7,084 nt of DNA from Alphaproteobacteria bacterium. GTDB lineage: Bacteria; Pseudomonadota; Alphaproteobacteria; JAJFFI01. The notes below the pieces were generated by a model. It ran no database searches. It saw only the letters and a program-made list of their open reading frames with translations, and was not told the DNA's origin. Location of the stretch: positions 1-7,084 of the forward strand of contig JAJFFI010000289.1 of the NCBI GenBank assembly GCA_021776755.1, in the 5' to 3' direction. A program made the translations under genes and the position numbers. Positions within the stretch are counted from its first letter, which is position 1. Each line of letters starts with the position of its first letter. Shown here piece by piece: positions 1 to 5,511 of this stretch.

Positions 1-1
1 C

Positions 2-1735
2 CAGGTCAACTTCTCGACCGAGGGCGCGGTAGCGGTGAAGGGCGAGTCCGCGCTTACCGTCGAGCTCCGGCCGGGCAAGACCCACAACGCCAAACTGATG
101 CTGACCGGGCGGAGCGTCGGTGTCGGCAAGATCGTGATGACGATGGAGGGGCCGAAGAATTTCAAGATCACCCGGTCCTGGGACATCACGATCCGACCCG
201 CGCAGACGACCCAGTCGCGGCAAATCTCGAAACGGCTCGAACCCGGTGAAAGCGTGACCATGGCGGCCAATCTGCTCGACGGTTACCTGCCGGGCACGAC
301 GTCGACGCTGGCGAGTTTCTCGCGGGCGCCGTCGCTGAACCTGCCTGGGTTGCTGAAGGCGCTGGACCGATATCCCTATGGCTGCGCCGAACAGACGACG
401 AGCCGCGCGCTGCCGCTGCTCTATGTCAACGACGTCGCCCAGGCCATCGGCCTCGGCAAGGACGACGGGGAAATCCGCGGCCGGGTCCAAAAGGCGATCC
501 GCCGGGTGATCTCGATGCAGTCCTCGGACGGCGGCTTCGGGCTGTGGCGGTCAAGCGACAGCCGGGATGCCTGGCTCTCGGCCTACGTCATGGACTTCCT
601 GCTGCAGGCGGACGGGCGCGACTATTTCGTGCCGCGGTTTGCGATCGAACGCGGCGTCGTGTTCCTCGAGGACCAGATCCGGGGCAGCGATTTCGAGCCT
701 GCCGAGATACCGGCGATCGCGTATGCGATGTACATCCTCGCACGGGAGAAGAAGGTCTCGATCGGCGCACTGCGCTATTTCCACGACGTCTTCCTCGATC
801 GGGTGCAAACCCCGCTGGCTCTGGCCCAGATCGGGGCCGCGCTGACGATTGCGGGCGATGCCGAGCGCGGAGCTTCGGCATTTGCCAAGGCAACGAAGTC
901 GATGGAACGCGACGGCAGCTTTGCCGATTACGGCACGTCGCTGCGGGATCTGTCGGCAACGGTCTTCCTGGCGTCGGCAACCAAACAGCCGGCCAAGGAT
1001 CTGCCCGAACTGATCGAGCAGCTCGTCAACATGCACCGCGACAAGCGCTACACCAGCACCCAGGAGAAAGCCTGGCTGCTGCTGGCGGCCCACTCGCTAA
1101 TCGGGAGTGGCGGCCCGATGTCGATCGCGGTCGACGGCAAGGCGTTCAAGGACGTCGCCAAGCCCTACTACATGGCACCCGATGAAGCGGTGCTGAAGAC
1201 GGGCATCACGGTCAAGAACACCGGCGACAGCCGCATCTGGCACTCCATGACCGTGAGCGGCATTCCGACGGAAAACCTTCCGCCGGAGGCCAACGGCTTC
1301 GTCATCGAGCGCGCGTTCTATACGCTCGAAGGCAAGCAGGTCGATCTCGCCAACGTGCCGCAAAACGAAACGATGGTGGTGGTCATCAACGGCGAGGCCA
1401 CGACCGGCATGACGCATCAGGCGCTGATCGTAGATCTGCTGCCGGCGGGGTTCGAGATCGAGAACACGCGGCTCACCCACAACCGCGAGCAGAGCGATCT
1501 CGGCTTCCTGCCCAAGCTGACGCAGCTGAAGCATATGGAGCTCCGTGACGACCGCTTCGTGGCCCAGGTTGACCTGACCCGGAAGAACAACAGTTTCACG
1601 GTCGCCTATCTGGTGCGCGCCGTGACGCCGGGCAGCTATGCGATGCCGGCCGCCTTCATCGAGGACATGTACCAGCCCAAGTATTTCGCGCGGCAAGCGA
1701 TGGGCCGGACCTCGGTTACGGCACCGGTGAACTAG
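2..1735 (+). CDS. Bacterial alpha-2-macroglobulin family protein, C-terminal part (5' end outside window)
   Basis: Large periplasmic or lipid-anchored protease-trap protein. The reading frame is open from base 2, so the gene begins upstream; the in-frame GTG at 35 is internal. The thioester motif Cys-Ala-Glu-Gln (bases 383-394, inside PYGCAEQTT) is intact, so the protein should form the Cys-Gln thioester that covalently captures an attacking protease. It sits at the start of an alpha-helical thioester-domain region with a typical GGFGLW segment (about 530-550). After it, roughly from 1110 to the stop, comes a beta-rich C-terminal macroglobulin-type region containing VDLLPAGFEIEN, as in E. coli YfhM-type proteins. 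About 577 residues are visible; full-length bacterial members usually exceed 1,500, so the anchor, bait region and most macroglobulin domains are missing from view. pbpC follows after 7 nt, the arrangement classically seen for this family. Family assignment is firm; protease targets are unknown. Confidence 0.95.
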   Translation, partial: QVNFSTEGAVAVKGESALTVELRPGKTHNAKLMLTGRSVGVGKIVMTMEGPKNFKITRSWDITIRPAQTTQSRQISKRLEPGESVTMAANLLDGYLPGTTSTLASFSRAPSLNLPGLLKALDRYPYGCAEQTTSRALPLLYVNDVAQAIGLGKDDGEIRGRVQKAIRRVISMQSSDGGFGLWRSSDSRDAWLSAYVMDFLLQADGRDYFVPRFAIERGVVFLEDQIRGSDFEPAEIPAIAYAMYILAREKKVSIGALRYFHDVFLDRVQTPLALAQIGAALTIAGDAERGASAFAKATKSMERDGSFADYGTSLRDLSATVFLASATKQPAKDLPELIEQLVNMHRDKRYTSTQEKAWLLLAAHSLIGSGGPMSIAVDGKAFKDVAKPYYMAPDEAVLKTGITVKNTGDSRIWHSMTVSGIPTENLPPEANGFVIERAFYTLEGKQVDLANVPQNETMVVVINGEATTGMTHQALIVDLLPAGFEIENTRLTHNREQSDLGFLPKLTQLKHMELRDDRFVAQVDLTRKNNSFTVAYLVRAVTPGSYAMPAAFIEDMYQPKYFARQAMGRTSVTAPVN

Positions 1736-1742
1736 GGCACCG

Positions 1743-3899
1743 ATGATCGCCTGGCGGCACATGTCGCAATCCGTGGCCGGTTGGCTTTGCGGCCGGTCCC
1801 GGTCCGCGCGCGCGGTGCGCGTGGCCGGTGCCGCGCTGGCCTTGTTGCTGGTGGCGGACCGGGTGCTGCCACCCAATATGGCCCGGTTCACCGACCGCTC
1901 GGTGATGGTGATGGACCGGGAGGGTGGGCTGCTCCGCGGCTTCACTGCTGGCGACGGCGCATGGCGGCTGGCGGCCGGGCCGGCGGATGTCGACCCGCGC
2001 TATCTGCGGATGCTGCTGGCCTACGAGGACAAACGGTTCCGCAGCCATCCCGGTGTCGATCCGTTCGCGGTGATGCGGGCAGCAGGCCAGATGCTGGGTG
2101 CGGGTGAGGTGGTCTCGGGCGCCTCGACGCTGACCATGCAGGCAGCCCGATTGCTGGAACCGCGTTCGCGCACGCTGCCGGCTAAGCTCATCGAAATGCT
2201 CCGTGCGGGCCAACTCGAGCTCCGCCACAGCAAGGACGATGTGCTGGCGATCTACCTGACGCTCGCGCCCTATGGCGGCAACCTCGAAGGCGTGCGGGCG
2301 GCAAGCCATGCCTATTTCGGCAAACCGCCGGCGCGGCTCACAACCGGCGAGGCGGCGCTGCTGGTGGCGCTGCCACAGTCACCGACGCGGCTCCGTCCCG
2401 ACCGGCACCCGGAAAGGGCACGGACGGCGCGCGACAAGGTGCTCGACCGGATGCTCGTGGCGGGCGTGCTGACCGAAAAAGAAGTGCGTGAAGGCAAGCA
2501 GGAACCCGTTCCGGCCGCGCGCCGCGACTTGCCGTTCAGCGCGCCGCATCTGGCCCGGCGGCTTGCGGCAGCGGGGCGGAAAGCCGGCGCCACCGAACAC
2601 CGCACGACAATCGACCCGCGCCTGCAAACCACACTCGAACGCCTGCTCGCCACCGAACTGCGCGGCTTCGACCGGGGTGCTACCGCCGCCGTCCTCGTCG
2701 TCGAGAACAAGACCCGGGCAGTGCGCGCCTATGTCGGCTCAGGCGAATTCTTCGATGCCCGGCGGCTCGGCCAGGTCGACATGGTGGCCGCCGTACGCTC
2801 GCCTGGCTCGGCGCTGAAGCCGTTTATCTATGGGATGGCGTTCGATGCGCGGCTGATCCACCCGGCGACCCTGATTAACGACGCGCCGCAGCGGTTCGGC
2901 GACTACCGGCCCGAGAACTTCATGATGGCCTATCACGGCGAGGTCACCATAACCGAAGCGATGCAGCAGTCGTTGAACGTGCCGGCGGTCGCGGTACTGG
3001 AAAAACTCGGGCCCGCCCGCTTCACGGCGCACATGGAAGCCGCCGGCATGGAAATGCGGTTCGGCAGCTTCGACGGGCGGCCGGGCCTGCCAGTCGCGCT
3101 CGGGGGTGTCGGCGTGACGCTTGAAGAACTGGTCACGCTCTATGCCGGGCTCGCCGGCGACGGCATCTCGCGGCCCCTGCATATGACCCGCCGCACGCTC
3201 ACCGGCCCGCAACCTGTCGGCATCCGGATCGTGAGCCCGGCGGCCGCCTGGCAGCTGACCCGGATTCTCGAGGGCGCGCCCCGCCCGGCGGGGTTTGCCG
3301 AAACGCGTCATGCGCCGGGCGCGCGGCGGATCGCGTTCAAGACCGGCACCTCCTATGGCTTCCGGGACGCCTGGGCAGTGGGCTACAGCCGCGACTACAC
3401 CATCGGGGTTTGGGTCGGACGGCCGGATGGCACGCCGAGCCCGGGCCGCTATGGCCGGCTGACCGCGGCCCCCGTCATGCTGCGGGCGTTCGATCTCCTG
3501 CCGAGACCACAACAGCGGCTTGCCGCGCCGCCGCCGCCGAAGGGCGTGGTGCTGGCCCGCACCGAGGATCTGCCGCCGGGGCTCCGTTATTTCGGCCCCG
3601 GGCCGGCGCGGATTGTCGCCGGTCATGGCCCTCGGCGCCGCGGCAAGGCGATCAGCATCGTCTATCCGCCGAACGGCGCACTGGTCGCCCTGGAGCCGAG
3701 GGAGACGGGTTATCAGACCCTGCCGCTGCAGGCCGAGGGGGGGCGGAAGCCCCTGACCTGGCTCGTCAACGGCCGGCCGGTTCCGGCGGGTTCAATGCGC
3801 CGCAATGCGAGCTGGATGCCGGACGGGCCGGGCTTTGTCGCCGTCACCGTGATCGACGCCGATGGCAATTCCCACAGCGTCGAAGCCCGCCTCCGCTGA
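1743..3899 (+). CDS. pbpC: Penicillin-binding protein 1C (bifunctional glycosyltransferase/transpeptidase)
   Basis: Inner-membrane peptidoglycan synthase of 718 residues (E. coli PbpC is about 770). An N-terminal signal anchor lies at about residues 24-43. The GT51 glycosyltransferase domain follows, with EDKRFRSHPGVD (catalytic Glu95), GASTLTMQ (126-133) and the PBP1C-style segment YGGNLEGV before AYFGK. The transpeptidase domain has all three penicillin-binding motifs: SALK with Ser356 nucleophile and Lys359, SLN at 410-412 and KTGTS at 533-537. From about residue 634 to the end (GKAISIVYPPNGA onward) is the small beta domain found at the C-terminus of PBP1C proteins, absent from PBP1A/1B. 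The ATG at 1743 is chosen because an AGGG lies 5 nt upstream, overlapping the macroglobulin stop; Met7 (1761) is an alternative. It is very probably cotranscribed with the macroglobulin gene. Both active sites look functional; E. coli PbpC is thought to have weak or atypical transpeptidase activity, which sequence cannot settle here. Confidence 0.96.
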   Translation: MIAWRHMSQSVAGWLCGRSRSARAVRVAGAALALLLVADRVLPPNMARFTDRSVMVMDREGGLLRGFTAGDGAWRLAAGPADVDPRYLRMLLAYEDKRFRSHPGVDPFAVMRAAGQMLGAGEVVSGASTLTMQAARLLEPRSRTLPAKLIEMLRAGQLELRHSKDDVLAIYLTLAPYGGNLEGVRAASHAYFGKPPARLTTGEAALLVALPQSPTRLRPDRHPERARTARDKVLDRMLVAGVLTEKEVREGKQEPVPAARRDLPFSAPHLARRLAAAGRKAGATEHRTTIDPRLQTTLERLLATELRGFDRGATAAVLVVENKTRAVRAYVGSGEFFDARRLGQVDMVAAVRSPGSALKPFIYGMAFDARLIHPATLINDAPQRFGDYRPENFMMAYHGEVTITEAMQQSLNVPAVAVLEKLGPARFTAHMEAAGMEMRFGSFDGRPGLPVALGGVGVTLEELVTLYAGLAGDGISRPLHMTRRTLTGPQPVGIRIVSPAAAWQLTRILEGAPRPAGFAETRHAPGARRIAFKTGTSYGFRDAWAVGYSRDYTIGVWVGRPDGTPSPGRYGRLTAAPVMLRAFDLLPRPQQRLAAPPPPKGVVLARTEDLPPGLRYFGPGPARIVAGHGPRRRGKAISIVYPPNGALVALEPRETGYQTLPLQAEGGRKPLTWLVNGRPVPAGSMRRNASWMPDGPGFVAVTVIDADGNSHSVEARLR

Positions 3900-3930
3900 C
3901 AATTTCCGCCCGGCAGTGCCAAAAGCACGG

Positions 3931-3965
3931 CTTACGCGACATTTCCCATTCTTAACTTGCGTAAG
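3931..3965. repeat. Perfect 7-bp inverted repeat, 21-nt spacer
   Basis: CTTACGC at 3931-3937 and GCGTAAG at 3959-3965 are perfect inverted copies, separated by 21 nt of relatively AT-rich sequence. It lies 32 nt after the pbpC stop and 65 nt before the start of the PRC-barrel gene. The arm-to-arm centre distance of 28 bp could suit a dimeric regulator or a loose RNA hairpin. There is no T-run, so it is not an ordinary intrinsic terminator. Function unknown. Confidence 0.4.
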
Positions 3966-3969
3966 GGAC

Positions 3970-3988
3970 GCCCGGGCTGACCCCGGGC
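3970..3988 (+). terminator. GC-rich hairpin without T-run after pbpC
   Basis: GCCCGGG (3970-3976) and CCCGGGC (3982-3988) form a perfect 7-bp stem with a 5-nt loop. It lies between pbpC and the PRC-barrel gene and may end or weaken transcription from the macroglobulin-pbpC operon, or structure the leader of the next mRNA. The lack of a following T-run, unlike the two terminators downstream, makes the terminator reading uncertain. Confidence 0.3.
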
Positions 3989-4017
3989 AAGATCGGTGCA
4001 TCTCAACGATGACCGAC

Positions 4018-4022
4018 AGGGG
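4018..4022 (+). promoter_or_regulatory. Ribosome binding site deciding the PRC-barrel gene start
   Basis: AGGGG ends 7 nt before the ATG at 4030. A second Shine-Dalgarno-like AGAAGGA at 4037-4043 sits 7 nt before the in-frame ATG at 4051. The upstream start is preferred because it supplies the Lys and Arg residues expected at the front of the signal peptide. Confidence 0.6.
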
Positions 4023-4029
4023 CCAAGCA

Positions 4030-4686
4030 ATGACACAGAAGGAACTCCGCATGGGTGTGCTGGTGACAGCCACCGCAGCTGCTCTTGCCATCGCTTCGTT
4101 TGTGGTTGTGCCCGCGAATGCCGACACAGCCAAGAAGGCTGCCGGCGGCTCGGTTATCACCTACAAGCTGAAGGCCTCCGACCTGATCGGAAAAGACGTG
4201 AAAAACATGAACGGCGAGGATGTCGGGTCGATCGATGACCTGGTCATCGGCGTCAACGATCAGGTGGCCTATGCCGTCGTCTCCGTCGGGGGTTTCCTCG
4301 GCATCGGAGACAAACTCGTGGCGGTTCCCTACAATAAGTTCCGCATGCGGGGCGAGGATGTCCTGGTGCTGGATGCCACCAAGGAAAGCCTGAAGAAAGA
4401 AGCGGCATTCACCTACCGTGAAGACCGTGACACCTATAAGGCGCGCACCAAGGAACGGGTCGAATCGTGGGAAAAGCGCGTCGGTGACTGGAAGGAAGGC
4501 GCCGCCAAGAAGGGCAAGGACGCCAAGAAGGAAACCGGCGAAAAACTCGACCAGTCCTGGGAAGCGGTGAAGGAACAGTGGGAAAAACTGGAAAACGCCA
4601 CCGCCGAGACCTGGGAAGACGCCGAAGCCGGCATGGAGAAGGCCTGGAAGGATTTCAAGGAAGCCTGGGCCGACGCCGCGTCGTAA
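4030..4686 (+). CDS. Secreted PRC-barrel domain protein with Trp-rich charged helical tail
   Basis: Predicted 218-residue exported protein. Residues 1-31 form a Sec signal peptide: a short basic n-region (Lys4, Arg7), a hydrophobic core, and an ANA cleavage site before DTAKK. Residues about 43-118 match the PRC-barrel fold in style (KASDLIGKDVKNMNGEDVGSIDDLVI, then a VAYAVVSVGGFLGIGDKLVAVPY strand region); PRC barrels serve as small binding modules in proteins from photosynthetic reaction centres to RimM. From about 120 onward the chain is a Lys/Glu-rich, probably helical segment with Trp at 147, 154, 177, 184, 195, 206 and 213. Start at 4030 has AGGGG 7 nt upstream and keeps the basic n-region; ATG 4051, with AGAAGGA 7 nt upstream, is a real alternative. 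A frame extension back to 3862 would overlap pbpC and is not believed. DUF3309 follows after 43 nt. Fold assignment is good; role and ligand are unknown. Confidence 0.9.
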   Translation: MTQKELRMGVLVTATAAALAIASFVVVPANADTAKKAAGGSVITYKLKASDLIGKDVKNMNGEDVGSIDDLVIGVNDQVAYAVVSVGGFLGIGDKLVAVPYNKFRMRGEDVLVLDATKESLKKEAAFTYREDRDTYKARTKERVESWEKRVGDWKEGAAKKGKDAKKETGEKLDQSWEAVKEQWEKLENATAETWEDAEAGMEKAWKDFKEAWADAAS

Positions 4687-4695
4687 TCGCGATTA
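4684..4695. repeat. 12-bp perfect palindrome TAATCGCGATTA
   Basis: The palindrome begins with the TAA stop codon of the PRC-barrel gene and lies 34 nt before the DUF3309 start, at the edge of a short AT-rich spacer (4684-4729). It could be an operator for DUF3309 or chance; nothing else in the window carries a full copy. Confidence 0.35.
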
Positions 4696-4729
4696 ACTTG
4701 TAAATAACTTAAACTGAAAGGAATTTCTT

Positions 4730-4885
4730 ATGCTTGGTACAATTCTGATTGTCATCCTGATCCTGCTGCTGATCGGCGCGCTTCCGCGCTGGGGCCACAG
4801 TCGCAGCTGGGGCTACGGCCCGGGCGGTATTCTTGGCCTGATCCTCGTGGTCGTCATTATCATGGTCCTGCTCGGAAAACTCTGA
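4730..4885 (+). CDS. DUF3309-type small membrane protein (51 aa)
   Basis: A short hydrophobic protein of 51 residues. Helix 1 (about residues 2-18, MLGTILIVILILLLIGALP) is followed by the conserved-looking loop RWGHSRSWGYGPGG and helix 2 (about 33-49), ending LLGKL. Length, two-helix layout and the W-x-H-S-R-x-W-G-Y-G-P loop match the DUF3309 family of small proteobacterial membrane proteins, whose function is not established. The start is well supported: AAAGGA at 4717-4722 lies 7 nt before the ATG. It begins 43 nt after the PRC-barrel gene and is followed within 30 nt by a strong terminator, so the two are likely cotranscribed, though the AT-rich spacer could hold its own promoter. An inner-membrane location is inferred from the hydrophobic helices. 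Confidence 0.9.
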   Translation: MLGTILIVILILLLIGALPRWGHSRSWGYGPGGILGLILVVVIIMVLLGKL

Positions 4886-4912
4886 CGCTCGGGAAAATTC
4901 GAAAAATCTCAG

Positions 4913-4941
4913 AAAACGGGGGCTTTTGCCCCTGTTTTTTT
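4913..4941 (+). terminator. Strong intrinsic terminator after the DUF3309 gene
   Basis: The stem runs from 4913-4923 (AAAACGGGGGC) to 4928-4938 with a TTTT loop; it has one G-T wobble and is otherwise perfect. A run of seven T (4935-4941) follows. It begins 27 nt after the DUF3309 stop and should end the PRC-barrel/DUF3309 transcript. Confidence 0.92.
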
Positions 4942-4980
4942 CGTTTCTGCAAGATTTATCGAGAAATTTTAACCCTGGTG

Positions 4981-5076
4981 ATGGCCGTCACAGCGGATTT
5001 TGCGACCCTGCGGTATCTTTTGACCATAGCCAAACGGCACACAGACAAACCACGCAAACAGGGCAGCAGAAAATGA
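4981..5076 (+). CDS. Possible 31-residue leader ORF overlapping the next start
   Basis: ATG at 4981 opens 31 codons ending at TGA 5074-5076, which overlaps the ATG of the following gene as ATGA, the usual arrangement for translational coupling. The peptide would begin MAVTADFATLRYLL and end with a very basic segment (KRHTDKPRKQGSRK). Against it: there is no good Shine-Dalgarno sequence, and only 17 of 30 codons after the start end in G or C, well below the confirmed genes nearby. No family is recognised. It is listed as a candidate because of its position. Confidence 0.25.
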   Translation: MAVTADFATLRYLLTIAKRHTDKPRKQGSRK

Positions 5077-5255
5077 CCAACACCAACCAGACCGCCACCG
5101 CAAACGACCCCCGCGACATCGACGCCGGCACCGGCCTCCCCATCGCCATCGTGCTGCTGATGGGCGCATTCCTCACCTTCGGCGCCGTTGCCGCCGACGC
5201 CGGCGCGCAGGACACTGCGGCAGCCGCCCCGGTGAAGGTCGCGAGCATCCGCTAA
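5073..5255 (+). CDS. Hypothetical small single-helix membrane protein (60 aa)
   Basis: No family is recognised. The 60-residue product has a polar N-terminus rich in Thr, Asn and Asp (residues 1-20), one hydrophobic helix at about 21-40 (LPIAIVLLMGAFLTFGAVAA), then an Ala-rich tail ending VKVASIR. The acidic N-terminus and basic C-terminal end weakly favour an N-out orientation; it could also be read as a late signal peptide with AVA or ADA cleavage. Coding is supported by codon use: all but five of the 59 codons after the start end in G or C. Longer in-frame starts (from 4926) begin inside the upstream terminator and are rejected. The Shine-Dalgarno is poor (AGGG about 10 nt upstream), which makes the coupled leader ORF at 4981 relevant. 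It stands alone between two strong terminators, so it needs its own promoter; I could not find a convincing one. Confidence 0.72.
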   Translation: MTNTNQTATANDPRDIDAGTGLPIAIVLLMGAFLTFGAVAADAGAQDTAAAAPVKVASIR

Positions 5256-5343
5256 GAGTTCCTGTCTCGAGGGCTGCTGCGGACCGGAAACACGCCCTGT
5301 TCTCCGAATCCGAGGCGACAAACCCTCCCGAGATCATTGCATC

Positions 5344-5374
5344 AAAAAGGCTCCCCGCCCGGGGAGCCTTTTTT
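5344..5374 (+). terminator. Strong intrinsic terminator after the 60-aa gene
   Basis: A perfect 13-bp stem (AAAAAGGCTCCCC at 5344-5356 with its complement at 5361-5373), loop GCCC, and a run of six T (5369-5374). The A-run on the left arm means it could also act on the minus strand. It ends the 60-aa gene transcript about 90 nt after its stop and insulates the MaoC promoter. Confidence 0.94.
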
Positions 5375-5421
5375 CGTTTGCAGTATCTTTACCGCTCCCG
5401 GCAATGCTGCACTGCAACACC

Positions 5422-5449
5422 TTGACAGGGACACGGCCTTGTCTAGAGT
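5422..5449 (+). promoter_or_regulatory. Sigma-70-type promoter for the MaoC gene
   Basis: A perfect -35 TTGACA (5422-5427), a 16-nt spacer and a -10 TAGAGT (5444-5449, four of six consensus bases). It lies 48 nt after the terminator and would start transcription around 5456, giving a leader of about 55 nt before ATG 5512. An imperfect dyad, GACAGGG (5424-5430) and CCTTGTC (5437-5443), fills the spacer and could be a repressor site. Confidence 0.7.
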
Positions 5450-5511
5450 GCGGGTCAGTTATTTCGCGCTGCAGCAATATGCGCTGCGGTCAGGGGAACG
5501 GGGATACCGAC

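Noticed and set aside
544..1185. Plus-strand 213-codon frame inside the macroglobulin gene
   Set aside because: Out-of-frame shadow with Arg/Gly-rich translation; the overlapping macroglobulin frame has clear motifs.
1097..1945. Minus-strand 282-codon open frame
   Set aside because: Antisense to the thioester protein and the start of pbpC; Arg/His-rich composition is typical of the reverse of GC-rich coding DNA, and no domain is recognisable.
2739..3626. Minus-strand 295-codon open frame inside pbpC
   Set aside because: Antisense to the conserved transpeptidase domain; low-complexity Arg/Gly/Pro-rich translation with no family motif.
3862..4029. Longer N-terminus for the PRC-barrel protein
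   Set aside because: It would overlap the end of pbpC, run through two inverted repeats and bury the signal peptide; ATG 4030 has a good ribosome site.
4693..4707. CtrA binding site (TTAA-N7-TTAA)
   Set aside because: TTAA-N7-ATAA misses one base of the second half and no second good site is present; too weak to claim in an AT-rich patch.
4942..5072. Sigma-70 promoter for the 60-aa gene using TTGACC at 5020-5025
   Set aside because: No acceptable -10 element lies 16-18 nt downstream; other -35/-10 combinations here were equally poor.
5266..5332. Possible small RNA or long-range stem (CTCGAGGG with CCCTCCCGAG) between the 60-aa gene and its terminator
   Set aside because: The pairing needs a 2-nt bulge and a 49-nt loop; it is compatible with chance in GC-rich 3' untranslated sequence.
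5404..5511. Longer N-terminus for the MaoC protein starting at ATG 5404
   Set aside because: The promoter at 5422-5449 lies inside it, the added Cys-rich stretch matches nothing in the family, and ATG 5512 has a proper ribosome site.
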